Assembly: GCA_013397795.1 (NCBI GenBank)
Contig: VZTJ01005214.1
Location: 62,001-126,000, forward strand
Reading direction: 5' to 3'
Origin: Orthonyx spaldingii
Lineage: Eukaryota; Chordata; Aves; Passeriformes; Orthonychidae
Length of the DNA stretch: 64,000 nt
Shown: positions 50,501-63,091 of the stretch, piece by piece
How the letters are laid out: the number at the start of each line of letters is the position of its first letter
How positions within the stretch are numbered: the first letter of the stretch is position 1
Notes under the pieces: model-generated
Database searches by the model: none
What the model saw: only the letters and a program-made list of their open reading frames with translations
What the model was told of the DNA's origin: nothing
Translations under genes and position numbers: made by a program

Positions 50501-53500
50501 ACACTTAGATCAGCATTTAATCTTTGCCACAGCAGCATCTGGAGCTGAAATCCTCTTCAGTCTCATTTTTTTGTTTGAAACAAAGTATGTGTGTCCCATA
50601 AAGTACAGTGGAAAACTCTGATACGTAAAGAGGCCTACGGCCCCTGTATGTGTAATGCTACACGTTAGGAGACTAAACACAGTGGGCAGCCCTCCTCCCA
50701 GCATAGTGTGTCCAACTTGTGTCAGGTGTGCAGAACAGCTCACCTAGAAATGCACTGCTTAAACTTCATCAGATACATAACACCAAGCAAAACTAGCTGA
50801 AGGCTCATAAGCTGGGGTCTTGTGTGATATCAGTAGGAAACATCACCTGATAAAAGGCTGCTTTGCAACCTAATCCTGCATTTCTCTTTATCCTGTGTCC
50901 GGGCAATGCTTGGAGAACATGAATCTGTTAGCAGGCAATTTACTAGGGCCTCGACAAGTCCATCTGCAGGCTTCTCTTTCTCAGTGTGAATTATTGTAAC
51001 ATTAATAGTGCCACCTGCTCCTCCTTGGGAAAATGCCAGTGTAGAGTAAGCAGCCAGCAAAGCTGTCTGTGATCCATCAATCTTCCTTGTAGCGATGGTG
51101 TTGCAAAAGATGTGAAAATTGGAAGATAAATGCCTAAAAGTAGGATGGAAACCCCTCAGCCCCAGTTAGGGTATGTCTTTCCTTAATTGCTTGCAATTGC
51201 ACCACATTTTCCGTCACAAGAGATGAAAAGCCTGTCCACACTCCTGGGACACTTCACTACTATAATGAATTTGGAAAGCAATGACCAGACAGTCAGTGAA
51301 ATCTGGAAATTACTCCAGAGGTAAGAATGAAATTTAATCAAAGATGGTGAGGATAGATGTGGACTGCTAATAACATGGTGTGTTTTATATCTGCGATTCA
51401 CACCTGCTCATCTCACCTCAGCATCACCCTTTGGCTGACTTTTATACAAAACAATTGAAAATCCAGAGGTATCTTCCTTCAGATTACATAATTTCTCAGA
51501 TCTGGAAGTAGATACACTATTTTTACAACTGAGTAGTAATTTTACTGAAAAAGTTTGATGAAGATGTTGATCCGAATAACAGGGGAGAGATTTTGAAGCT
51601 GGTACCTTGAAATATTTCATGTTGCCATTTTCAGAGATCTTGAACTTCCAGGAACTGCTCAGGCTCAATACTTGCAGCATGGTCTGGCATTAGCTTATCT
51701 TGCACATTTTTTAGTTTTCACTTTGATGCAAAATCTTGTTTATAAAAGAAGCATACAAAAGATTGCTTTGGTCAGACTTTGTGTTCCAGCAGGGTGGTGT
51801 GCTAGAACTATAGTGAAAGGTGGTTGGTGCTGTTTACTTAATGAAATAAGCCAAACTACAACCACGGATTTAGATAAATTACAGCTCTTAGCTTTAAGAT
51901 TTATTGGTTTTGGGAAGAAAAGCAGAGTTTTTCCCAGGCTTATTTTTGCTACTGACTGCATTCTTACAAAAATAGGAATCTGGAGGACAAGCCTCTTTCT
52001 CTTGTTCTTTGGGATGTACATGAGCTACGCTGAACACAATCTTCTCCTGACGAGGTGAATCCCAGTTACAAAGGGTTCCATTTCTCTCCTGGAGTGAAAT
52101 CTGCCCTACTACAGCTCTGGATTAAGTCTCCCAGGTCTGGACATGTCCTTACTCCTCTGGCTCCAAGAAACACTTCAATGTGTACCGAAAGGCTGAAGCT
52201 CCGTGGCAGAAGTGGTGCCAAGGACACAGAGCCTGGTTAGCTGGTGCAGAACCTCACCATGTGCAGCACATGGGCTCATTTCCCTTCCACACTGAAACCA
52301 GGACTTTAATTGTAGCATTTTTTAGCTTTTTCTCATTCACAAACAGCAACCCCTGTGTAAATCTAGCTACACAAGCAGGATATGCCATGAGATCCCAAGA
52401 GCCACCAGACAGTATGCATGGTGCCAAGGAAAGGGTAGAGGGCTGAGGAGCTCTTGAAGAGAACACCCTTTAACTGTTTTTAGCCTAGAGTAGTATTTGT
52501 TGTTGAAAACTTACCATAACTCTTGTAACAGAGCAATAGTAATGCAGCCTACCTGGAGAAGAGATGCTTCATCAAAAAACCTGGAAATAAAACCCAAGAA
52601 ACCTTAAGGACTCTGTCCCTTATCTGCATCTCTTTCATCTCACACTCCTGTCAATGACACCTTCTCCTCTTTCACCACTGAACCTAATGAGCTCCATGAA
52701 TAGTTCAGTTGGCACAAATCAGCAGTAGGGAGCTGCTAGTCTCCCCTGGCTGAACAGCTGCCCTGGACAGTTACTCCCTGTTAGGACTGATTAAATCTTT
52801 CTTCAAGAAATAGGTGGTGGATTCTTTTCGCTTGCTCCTTTTGTTTCTTCAATAGGGTTGGGCAGTTTGTTTTTAGAACAAATCAGCCCTTCTTATTTAA
52901 TTGGAAGTCTTGTGCTTTGCAGAATTCCTCTTTTTGTTCCATGTTTTTGCTGTTCTGAAATCAACATATCAGGTGGAGGGGGGTGGGGAGGGTTATTGTT
53001 TTTTGCTTGTTTGTTGGTTATTTTCAGGAGGAGTTGAGTGTCCTTTCTGGAAAGGTAAGAAAAGCCTGGATTAAGTGGATGATGTGAAGCAGAGGGGCTG
53101 CCCTTTATGGTTGGATTCTGCTTCTTCTGTGCTAATTGGTACAGAATGGCAATAAATGCAGATGCTGCAGTACAAGAAAAAGAGCTGAATGACCTCAAAC
53201 CCAGACAGTATCATGCTAATTCTTTCACATAAATCAGAGCATAAGGAGTTTTGGCATGCTCTGTTTCGTCAATAGGAATAATTTGTTACAGTATAGGAAA
53301 GAAAATGAGGGCAGATTGGAGCTCTGGTTCAGACAGGAGAGAAACCATCGATTTAATACAATTGTGTCTGATCGTGCATGAGCTGAGTTGGAGCTGCTGT
53401 TCATAACTCTGTGGTCATTAAAACAAAATGTGTCCTTCAAAATGCAGGCTATGCAATACTTCTCTAAGTGACTGTGCCTCATGCAAAATTAAAACCTTCT

Positions 53501-54299
53501 CTCAAGTGTAGGCTGTAGACTTTGGATCAGCAGGGGCTCCTCAAAGAGATCCAGCATCTCATGCCTCTGGTCCCAAAGAGAATAGTGAGTAAATTGTTTT
53601 CTTGAACACTCTGATTCTTCTCCAATGAAACATCCACAAAGAGTGAGCAAAACTTGTAATGCAAAACAGCCACCCAAAAGATAGAACCTCACTGGATGTT
53701 ACAAGCAGAGATCAGCAATGGATTCAGGCACATTTGTAAAAGAGCACACAAACCCTGCTGCTTGGGTGCAATAGGAATCAGACCACTGAAGGAAAGGTCT
53801 CTGTGTACAGCCCCTGGATTTCTGGCAAAGTCCTCAGTCAAAAGCCCATCTCTTCTCTTGAGACAGTACCTGGACAAACTTTGAGCCAGAAAAACCTTCT
53901 TTGTCAGCCTTTTCTTTTGTGCATCTCATTCATCTAGACCTTCCTTCCAGAAAAGCAAAACAATATTCACAGCCGTCTGATTTAGAGCAGCCAAGGAGCC
54001 ATCCAATTTCTGTCCCCCTTGTTGGAATAAGAGGAAACATATAAACCGGGTATTAGTGAAGTTCAATCAACATACCCCAAAAGTGTCACTTCTCTTTTTT
54101 CTGTTCCTTGCTTGTAACTTGGTGTTTTTGCAGAATAGGGGAAGTGGGTGGTGGAAGCAGAAGCATTGAGCCAAGGGAGAGTTCCATGGTCAAAAATTCA
54201 GGATTTTCTTCTCATGAAAGGAATAAATATTTGCACACATCAGCATTTCAACCTCAAATGATTTAATTTTGGAATGCAAAGCTGTGGAGGGAGCACTTC
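47576..54299. other. unannotated non-coding DNA
   Basis: No gene or repeat family recognised. 47880-48260 is strongly AT-rich. Open frames such as 49145-49525 on - and 51672-52058 on + (the latter also open on -) carry no recognisable domain. Confidence 0.5.
52972..52992 (+). repeat. G-rich tract
   Basis: A 21-base run of G interrupted only by single T or A bases, with runs of 2, 2, 6, 4 and 3 G. It could form a G-quadruplex of mixed tetrad number, but only three runs of three or more G are present, so the classic four-run motif is not met. Confidence 0.6.
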
Positions 54300-54670
54300 A
54301 TTCTGGCTTTGTTGATGTGCTCCGGTTTGTGTAGCTCTTCCCCCATCTGTGGATTGTTATGTTGGTAGCTTTCATCCTCACCAGCTGATCTTTTTCCCAG
54401 CATCACATTGATTTATTTGTCTTCGTCGGGCTTCTGATAACATTTCACCAATAAATTAGTTTTAAATTAAACTTTCTGTTGTGTCTTTTATGTTGGGCCC
54501 GGTGCATGTGCTGGAAAGGAAATTTCATTTCAGAGATACTTTATTCCTCTTTTTATCACCCTCTTCAGCTACAGATGCACCAGCTGTTACATTTATTTTA
54601 TTTTGGATGAAAGTTGCAAAAGCACTGCATAAATTATGATAAAAAATTTGTTGTTAGTGAAGATGACCCA
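54300..54670. other. AT-rich block resembling conserved non-coding DNA
   Basis: Contains 'aataaattagttttaaatta' (near 54452-54472) and further ATTA/TAAT-type homeodomain cores within a continuous block with no stop-free frame. This is the general look of vertebrate conserved non-coding elements. It is an impression only, because conservation cannot be judged from one sequence. Confidence 0.2.
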
Positions 54671-56037
54671 TTGTAAGAAACATTTTAGACAGCCACAAAC
54701 CAGGAGTAGTTGTACATACAACTGAGAGAACCTGTGCCTATTTTATGTGGTACCTGATAAAAGAATGGACACTCACTGTGATTGTCTCTCCAAGCTTTCC
54801 CCTCCCCTTGCTGCCAGGCCAATGTAAGCACTAGAAAGCAGCACTGAAAGAGTCTGGCTCAGAGCCTGAGCTCATGTCTTTATCCACTTATTTGAGTACA
54901 TCACTGTTGCCATGAGCGAGGAGTGCTCAGGGTTTCAGACAGGGCTGGAGCTACTGGCTCTTCCACGTCCTGGTTGTCTCCCAGGATGGTCAGAGGTCCC
55001 AAGAGGGCTGTTCTCCTTTACCTTCCAGCTGGGCTTCCCAGCAGCCTGCCCTCCCCAGCATATCCTTCCCACAGTTCAGGCTCTGCTTTTCCTCCACTTT
55101 CATGACTGAGAAACCTTCCATGGCTAAGTTGAGAAAAGTTTTTCACTTGTTGGAGAGAGCTTGTAGCAACTGAGGCAGCAATGCAGAATCCAAGAAAAAG
55201 TGTTTTCTGTTACATAAATCTAACAAAACACCTGAGCAAAGCGAAGCTCTGCAGCAGTTTGTTACATCCTGACCTCTCCTGCAGCATGGCTGAGCTGCAA
55301 GCATGGGCAGAGGGGAAAAAAGCAAGGCAAGGGACCAAATTCTGTTTGTACTGTGCCACACAAGGCTGTGTTTGCTTCTCTTCACCATCTTGCTGGACAT
55401 CTCAGTGCTTTTAAGCAAGGCAGGAAATTGCTTCTCTCTGCAGCTGGTGGTAGCAAGACCTGCAGTACTGCAGCAGGCTGCTGGGTGCCCTGGGCATACT
55501 CCCAAGGGATGGCCATGGCACTCACCCAGGCTGGGCAGCCACCTTGTCAGTGGGAGGCTTGACCTGCAGGATGCACTCAGGTCTTTGCATTTTAGTTGCA
55601 CTCTGAGGTGATGAGAGGAGGTGAAAAATGCATGTTTGGCTTAACTGAATTCCAAAATGGAGTATTTTGTGATATAAAATATAAAAACACTGAGCACCAT
55701 TTCTGCTGTAGTTTATTTTTGTAGCAGATGCCTTTCATTCTCCCCCTGCCCCATCTTTTCAGCACATTTTAAGTAGTAGTGATGTATAGTCTTCTTGATG
55801 AAGCACTTATCTGGGGTCCATTACTGTAATGACAGAGACCTCCATACTCTTTTGAGGTTTTATTATCAGAATGACTCCCTTGCTTCAAGCTGATTTTCAT
55901 AAATTATCATTTTCTCATAAGCTTAAAGGACAAAAATGGTCTTTTGGAGACCTGTGACCTACTTTATTGCGTGATTCCTCAATACTGGTCCAGCTGCCAG
56001 ACCCAAAGACAGAGTCGCATCAGCCCATGGTTTATTT
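54671..56037. other. unannotated non-coding DNA
   Basis: No supported feature. Overlapping frames on both strands around 55140-55610 (152 codons on -, 102 on +) lie in a GC-richer stretch and show no recognisable domain. Confidence 0.5.
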
Positions 56038-56082
56038 CCAGGAGATTATTTTATATTATTACATTATTTTATAATCTCCTGG
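56038..56082. repeat. perfect 12-bp inverted repeat (hairpin)
   Basis: Arms ccaggagattat (56038-56049) and ataatctcctgg (56071-56082) are exact reverse complements around a 21-base AT-only-plus-one-C loop. The stem is well defined but short for a microRNA precursor. No flanking target duplication was found that would mark a MITE. Confidence 0.88.
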
Positions 56083-57253
56083 GTTCGAGTGGTCTTGCAT
56101 GCAAGCCTTTATAGTGCCTTGCTCAGTACTGTAACCTTGAATTCTGTGCAGACTGGAATTGCTGCCAGACCCATACACACAGGAACTGACTGCCTAGTTC
56201 ACAACGCCAAAACTTGGATGCAGCTTCATGTTCTCACAGGGGCAACCTGAGGAACACCTGCCTTGGCCACCCATCCTCCAAATAAAATGGGAAGTTCAGC
56301 TGGGAGTGTGGGGTCGAGGAGGTGCTGGGAGGAAGCCCTGGGGGGACTCACCCCTACTGTTGGCTCAGTGCTCTCGATCAGCCCTCTCCACCTCTGCCTC
56401 AGAGCAGAAAGAGCATTCATGTCTTATTCTCTGAAACTCTTTATTATTTTTGCATAAGAAATCCAGAGGAACTCCTAACAGAAGAATGGAGAAAAAACAA
56501 ACCTCTTTGTTTTAGTCCCCAGGATAAACATTTGCAGAACAATGTTAAACCGAAGAAAATTAGGGCTCCTGAGGTTCCCAACACAAGCCTTTATCTCTGC
56601 ACCCATGTGCAGGACACTCTAAACAACTCTCCTGGCAGTGCCATTTCCCAGTGCAGATTTTCCACTTGTGCCCCGACTACTTCTCATCTGCACATGCCAC
56701 CTCTCTACCACTCGGGACTTCTTGATCCCTGTCCTTTGTCTGAGCCAACCCTTTCTTGAGTCAACCCTTGCTGTGTCAACGGTCTGCATCCCATAGGCCA
56801 GGATCACCTCCCTGCAGACAGCCCCACGTCATGGTGCCTACGTCCCTCCTGCCACAGGGCAAGAGCTTCCTCCCACACTTTCTACTGGGCAGTGTTTTCC
56901 TAACATATAACGCAGAGAAATCAGTTTTCACCCCTCCACAAGCTTCAGCAGCTCTGGGATTCTTCTCTCTATCACAGGAGATTTGCAGCTCTTCATTTCC
57001 CTCCTGATTCTCTCTCCTGGCTGGAGTTTCCACGCTGTGCAGGCTGCTTTGCTCCCTGGTGAGGCTCACTGTCGGGTGCTTGTGCTTTGGGATTGGCAGG
57101 GATCCTGCCCGTTCCAGTGACCGCTTTCTTTCCCAGGCATTGGGTCATTCCTGTATTAGTTCTTTGTTAAATCTTTGGATGTAGTTCATGTCTGAGTGAC
57201 CATTTGGTTTGATGTTTTTGGATATTAGTTATTTTAAGATTTAGCAACATACC
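56083..57253. other. unannotated non-coding DNA
   Basis: No gene recognised. Open frames around 56226-57069 occur on both strands in a C-rich stretch and lack domains. Confidence 0.5.
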
Positions 57254-57274
57254 TTTTTTTTTTTTTTTTTTTTT
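57254..57274. repeat. poly(T) tract, 21 T
   Basis: An uninterrupted run of 21 T. It could be the tail of a minus-strand retrocopy, but the sequence to its right shows nothing like a known 3' UTR or gene. A plain homopolymer is the simpler reading. Confidence 0.9.
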
Positions 57275-59638
57275 GGCAAATGGTATCATCCCACTGATCA
57301 AATAAGGGAGAATCAGAGATATTTATGAATTTGGGATAAACACCAAAAGATTGCTTTCTTTGAGGAAAAAAAATAAGTCTGTTTAAATGTTAAACAATAT
57401 TTGGTTTCATCTTCTTCTAAACAGAAGCATTCTTTTCTTCTGAACTACATTTTCATCTATAAATTGGCAACAGTCATAGAAGTATTTTTAACAGCTTTCA
57501 TAAAACTACCCAAATGAGCCATTTTTGGTTTAGTCAGAGTCTTTGTGATGTTCTAAAATTTTTGTTAAGATTTCTTACCAGAATTCAAGCAAGTCCTTGG
57601 TCCTTGGATTTGCAAATCGCTGTGGTGTGAAGAGGTGTTCCTGCACTTGCAACAGTAGCTCTCTTAGCCTTAGCATTGGTTCCATGACCTCTTCCTTAGC
57701 ATGTGACAGGGGGACATGGCTGCACCAGCCTGGAAGGGTCCTGCTTCCAAGGACACTTCTGTCCTCCACTGAAGATATTGTCAGCCACAGTGGGTATGAA
57801 AGGAACAAATTTAATTTCTTCTCCAGGGATAATATGGTGGGATTTTTCTTGTTGGTTTGTTACTTTTCTTTCTTTCTGCTGACAACCCTTATACGCTTCT
57901 ATTTTTTAAAATATATTTTGTTTTTTACTCCTGCTTTCTTTATCTAACTCTGTGCCACGATTTTACAGTCAACATAAACAACCAGAGCTACACCAAACAG
58001 AAAATGAGGATGCATGAATCAAATGTGGTACTGGTTTATTTAATTTTGCTTTTCACTTTGGGAACCATTACAAAAATTCCAAAGGAAGCCTATCCTCCTG
58101 TGTAAGAAACCTGGGTCTTCTGCAATAGTTAAATTCTTGTTTACTGTTTGGGGACACCTTTGAAATTGTGTTTCTTAAGCGTCTTAGGGATTTCTAGGCC
58201 ACAGGTTGAAACCAGGTGTTTAGTGTTCTGCATCAGTGATGGAACTGAGGGTGGTATTTGAGTTACAGGGGCACAGGGTCCTGCTACTTCAATATTCTCC
58301 AGACCTCTATTGGCTCAGGTTCTTCAACAATGCCTCTTAAATATACACCGGACCAGCAGTGCTGAGGGGAGCCTTTTGTGCATCAAATCAGAATGTAAAA
58401 AATTAAAAGAACTCTCCAAGTAATGTTTTCTTGATACATTTACCCATGGCCGTGTCATTGGGATTAATGAACCTAAATCCTTACAGCCAATGGGATTAGC
58501 ATCTGTAGATTCCCTCTAGAGGAAACCAGATGCTTGGATGAGCTTTCAGTGAAGTCACTGTATTCCCTGTCTGTAATTAGTTAAAAATTTTTTTAATTGC
58601 AAACTAATTTAGCTATTGCCTGTATGCAGTTTCAGGGAATTTTGACTAAATGGACCATTTTTGTGGTCTGCATTATTTCACTGTTGAGATGTTTCAAACA
58701 AAGGAACAATTTGAACAGATTTCTTAAAGGACCATGTTTCTAATTGCTTGCAAGTCACACACTAACAAATTACCAGACCACTCATCTTGTACCCAGAGGG
58801 ATAAGTGCTGCCAATTTGTGGAGGAGATTGTGTTTTTCAAACATAACAAAGAAGGTGAATTCCTGTTTTCATTGCAAAACGGAACTGTGCTTTAACTGTG
58901 AAATCCAAAATCGTGTCTATATTAGAACAACTCTAATTTAACTATAAAATTCAATTATCTGCTGATGATACTGTCCCATTTGAGTCCCTTGCAGTGATTT
59001 CCATCATTTCCCTAATACTATCTTTGACCATCACCTGGAGGCATCTGTTCTGATGACTGCTGCCATTTCTCCTCTTCATTAGTTTCCTGACGCCCTTATT
59101 TTTTGGCACTGATTTACAGCATTCAAGACAGGAAAGCAGCCTGAGTACCTTAACTCAGTGTCACTTGCAGACTGGTGCAGTGATAGGACAAAACACATCA
59201 GAGCCTCACAGGAAATAGCTGGGCCCCCACAAAATGTTGCTTGTTCGCCAGATGTGCAAGCCCGAGCAGTTAAGAAAACAAAATGTGGCACTAAAATAAA
59301 TGAGCAGCAAAATTCCACCTCTGAAATTCTAAAATTAAAAAAAAAAAAAGATATTAGGTTATAATTTTTAAAGAGATCTATAAAAGCTTATTGAAAAAGA
59401 GAGTGGAACACAGTTTCAGTTGATTGATTTAATTTAGCCTAGGTTTTCTGAACACTATTTTTCTGAAACAGGGAAAATAATTGATGGAGATAAATTATGG
59501 CCGGCTGTGTGTATTAATTAAAGATTCTTGAAGGCGAATGATTCTGACAGGTCTTCTCTTTACTCTGCTTCCTCTTTTGCCATACCTGGAAGTTGGCATT
59601 CATTTCTAGATCCTCCTGTGTGCAATTAATTGGGCAGG
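57275..59638. other. unannotated non-coding DNA
   Basis: Nothing nameable. 58430-58690 is AT-rich with several TAATT/ATTA cores. A short poly(A) run lies at about 59336-59349. Confidence 0.5.
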
Positions 59639-59686
59639 AAAGGTGCTGTCCTGTAAAGTATGAAAGGTGCAATCCTGTAAGGTGTG
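59639..59686. repeat. two-copy 24-bp tandem duplication
   Basis: Two adjacent 24-base units (59639-59662 and 59663-59686) share the start 'aaaggtgc' and the centre 'tcctgtaa' and differ at only a few positions. This is a simple local duplication. Confidence 0.8.
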
Positions 59687-60611
59687 GCTGGGGAACACCT
59701 TTCCAAGTGGTGGGATCTGAGTGACACAGCATTGGGAGGGATGCGATCTCAGGGATTCTCTGTTCCTCTCAGAGGATCAGAGAGGTGATGCGAATGCGAG
59801 AGGCTGCAACAGGGCGAGGATCTGCCCTGGACCTGATGGGACTCGAGTGCTTTTCTTGAGTCCCTCTATGGTCCTGCTGGAACAGATGGGTGCCCTGGCT
59901 GAGCATCTGGTGAATCTTGGCCAGGATGCAGCCAAATCTGTCTTAATGCATTTGGGAAAAGTGGAGGCATATGTGTACATGGTTTGTGCCCTCATACAGA
60001 TTTGGCACACTCAGAGGCTGTGTACCTGGGATCATAAAAATGGAAACACACTCAGTGCTTATACAGTCATCATCATTGATTTTATTTCTGCCTAGGTCTG
60101 CTTGTGCTAATCTAAAAAATCCAGTGAACATGAACTTATTTCATTATATCTGTCTTACCTCCACAGCAGCAGAAGAAATTTGATAGGGATGAACATTTGG
60201 CAGCCAGGACCAGGGCTGTTTAGGCTGATCATTAGTATTGATAAAATCATTGCTATTAAAGTACTAACAGAGTCACTGCATTATAATACCAGGAATTACA
60301 CACCTGCACCCTCAGCCACTAAGCCCCAAAGTTGCAGGAACCTCAGGCGGAAGGGTCTCCAATGAGAGAAATCCCTTGGGGCTCAGGCTAGTGCATTTTC
60401 TCCCTTTCTAGAAGGCATTTCCCTTACCTGCACCTAAACCTTTCCAGTGAAGGAGGTTGGACAATCTTCTGCTCTGCTGCACCCATGGACGGAAAGCTTT
60501 CCCCAAGCTCCAGTCCTAGTAACCTTTGCTGAGTGTTCAGTTGATCTCTTCTTCAAAAAGAAGAATTGCTTACTGTCATCTTTATTGGAGATTTTTGTGC
60601 ATTTAGGAATT
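59687..60611. other. unannotated non-coding DNA
   Basis: No supported feature. A 124-codon + frame (59721-60095) has no recognisable domain. Confidence 0.5.
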
Positions 60612-62500
60612 AGTCTTGCCTCACCTTCATCTTCTCTAAACTAAACAATCTTCTATAGACTCAACAAGGGGAATTCTTTCTATCTCACTGGCTGCATTTT
60701 CCAAATCTCTGATCATATTTGTTGATCTCCTCTGGATTGTCTCCAGTATATCTGTATCTTTATTAAAGTACAATGTCCCAAACTTGACAAAACCTTTCAA
60801 GTGAAACCTCCACACCAAAGTGCAGAATAATTGCTTTCTTTTTCTTATGTTTGGTGCTTCATATATACAGCTCAGGTACTTATATTTTTTTTATCTGAAC
60901 ACTGCACTGCCAGCTCAAATCCAGCCTGTCATTTGCTACATCCCCTTGGCTGTGGACCATCTTTCCAGACAATTTCTGTGCTTTGATCCTCTGATTCTCT
61001 TGTAGCCACTCCAAGTTTAATGGTAACCACAGATTTCATCCTCTGCATCATTAGTGAAAAGAATGGAAACAGGCCCTGAAAAGATCCCAGAGGAATCCCA
61101 CTTGAACAACTTCCTATTTGACAGAACAATTGATAAGTGTTGTTTTGGAGTAAAGTTCACCCAGTTGTGCACCCGTCTTGTTGTGATTACATTTTAGCTC
61201 ATACCTAATGCGACCATATCAGGAGATAAGATAAATCACATCCACTTGCTCTTCTTTATTCACTAAGCCAGCTACTCTGTTAGAAACGGGGGAAATAGAC
61301 AGGTTTGACATGATTTGTTCTTGACAAACTCAGGTGAACTGCTTTTTATCACCATACCATAATTCTAGGTATTTAAAAAACTGATTGTTTAGTAACTCAT
61401 TCCAGATTTTTGGGAAACCAGGATGAGTGATTTATATCTTCCTGGGGTCTCATTATTCCTTTTTTAAGTTCATCACTATAGTCACCCTTCTCCTGTGCTC
61501 CAGAGCTCGACCTGTTCTATAAGAATACTTTACAAGAATTGCTTTAAAATAATTGTTAGCTACTCACAGATTCCTTCATCTTATTTCTTGAATAAGTTCA
61601 GGTGAACTCTATGAGGCCCTGCTGACTTGTGTGCAGTTTGCTCATCCAAGTATTCTTAAACTCGGTCTTTTCCTGTTTTGAGCTGCAGTTCTGACTCATT
61701 TTAAAAATAGTTTGGTTAATTAGTTGGTCACAAACAGCTTTTTTNNNNNNNNNNNNNNNNNNNNNNNNNNNNNNNNNNNNNNNNNNNNNNNNNNNNNNNN
61801 NNNNTCTTTTTTTTTTTTTTTTTTTTTTAAATAAGGGCTGGATAAAGAGACATGCCAGGCTTCTCTGCAAAATTTGTTATTTGCTCTCTTTTCCTGCTTA
61901 GCAATGGACCAAGACTTTCCTTTTTCTTCCTCTAATTAAAATGTATTTATAGAACCTTTCCCAGTTCCCGTTGATGTCTTTCCTAAGTTGAAATGCCTTC
62001 TGTGCTGTAGCAGCTTTGCTTCTGTACCCCGTTGTTTGTCTTACTCCCTTGTACTTATCCTTAGCTAAGGATTTGTGTTGCACATTTCAAAGGCCTCAGA
62101 AAGCTGCAGCATCCACCTCCATTTGCCTGGTGTTCTTCTGCATAGGGGTAGCTTGCTCTAATGTTTCTAACACAGGAAACTTTTAAGATCATTTCACTCT
62201 TCTACTCCTGATTAAAACCTTGGTTATGTACTAGAGATTTAAAGTGACCCTATTGTTTTTTCAACACTGTTTTGGGTAATTAAAATCTCCTGTTGCCACC
62301 ATATCTCTTTGTTTGAATATCTTGTACAAATGCTTGTTAAAGCTTCTTCTGCTTCCTATGAGTGATTGGATGGCCTGTAGCAGATCTCTGTCCTGAGCCA
62401 CCCTGGGGTCAGCTGTGTCACAGCATCTCAACAAAGACTTACAGTTCTTTCTGTTCCCCTGGCTCCTTGTGTTTGCCTGCAGTGGTTGACACATCACTCC
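60612..62500 (-). pseudogene. ancient CR1-clade LINE relic (endonuclease and reverse transcriptase)
   Basis: A long, heavily decayed non-LTR retrotransposon in minus orientation. Reading from right to left, pieces of the CR1 ORF2 protein appear in the correct order. Near 62300-62278 DMVATGDFNYPK matches the apurinic endonuclease GDFN motif. At about 62083-61898 KGVRQTTGYRSKA and ERFYKYI match the linker before the RT (family: KxxCFYKYI). At about 61108-61068 SGIPLGSFQG matches the RT motif SGVPQGSVLG. At about 61030-60995 VVTIKLGVA sits where the catalytic (F)ADDTKLGG should be, so the two aspartates are gone. At 60780-60690 DILETIQRRSTNMIRDLE matches the C-terminal VLERVQRRATRLVKGLE. The span from GDFN to the C-terminal motif, about 1.6 kb, is close to the intact spacing of about 2 kb. 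Multiple stops and frameshifts make it inactive. It is far more diverged than the CR1 tails at 5.8 and 23.4 kb and so belongs to an old subfamily (CR1/L3-like). A 60-base assembly gap lies inside it. Confidence 0.85.
61745..61804. other. assembly gap (60 N) beside a poly(T) tract
   Basis: Sixty N, preceded by a short T run and followed by one T, one C and then 22 T (61807-61828). A homopolymer or a small insertion at this point probably broke the assembly. The true gap length is unknown. Confidence 0.95.
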
Positions 62501-62980
62501 TCTATTTGCATTTTTGTCTATTTTATAACTAATGTTTCCAGTTCTCAGGCTGCAGCTAAGAACAACACATTTCTCAGTGAGCTGCAGGCTTCTTCAGCTG
62601 TACTGCTCTGGGTCTGTTGAGGAGGCCATTGTCAGATTATTTCATAGTTTGGGATAACTTAACCCAGATTTGGTACCACAGGCAGCCATAGGAATTCCTC
62701 CACACCTCTGTGGGGATATTTTGATTCAACATGAAGTTCACCCTGAAGGGGTTGATGGCAACTTGGACAAATGCCTTCTGAAATTGTAACAAACAGCCTC
62801 CTAGGGAGGGATGTAACATGTCTGTTGATAAACGAAAGAGCACCCCACTGCAGCACATAGTAGTCTCACTTTAAACAAAAACATACAGAGACACTGTGGT
62901 ACTGGAAGATCTGACACCCTTCATGATATGTCCTGATGCTCTGCTGGAACATTAACTCTTTTTGATCTCGGGGAGAAACC
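62501..62980. other. sequence right of the LINE relic
   Basis: May include more 5' LINE sequence, but I find no further motif. The minus frames at 62637-62858 match nothing I can name. Confidence 0.4.
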
Positions 62981-63091
62981 ATGGCCACCTCCCCTCCACC
63001 AGCCCCTTTCTGGAAGGTCATCTCCCAAGTCATCACCAAGTCCATGGAGAAACAAATTCTTCCTCAGCATGACACCAGCATGACTTCAGAG
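62981..63091 (+). CDS. candidate first coding exon, unknown gene
   Basis: A weak candidate. An ATG at 62981 lies in a good Kozak context (aaaccATGGcc). The frame stays open for 37 codons and reaches a possible 5' splice site, gag|gtacgg, at 63091/63092. The peptide begins MATSPPPAPFWKVISQVI. I do not recognise the protein. The frame also continues past the donor to a stop at 63208, so a chance frame is quite possible. The main support is that it joins in phase 0 with the next candidate exon at 63394. Short open frames of this length are common in the window, hence the low confidence. Confidence 0.18.

Noticed and set aside
55143..55601. 152-codon minus-strand frame
   Set aside because: Three plus-strand frames overlap it, which is typical of GC-rich non-coding DNA. 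No domain seen.
56083..56115. 'gggttcgagt' resembling a tRNA T-loop
   Set aside because: The flanking bases do not pair as a T-stem and no acceptor, D-arm or anticodon arm can be drawn.
57254..57274. Poly(T) as the tail of a minus-strand processed pseudogene
   Set aside because: The sequence to its right shows no gene-like frame, poly(A) signal or target duplication.
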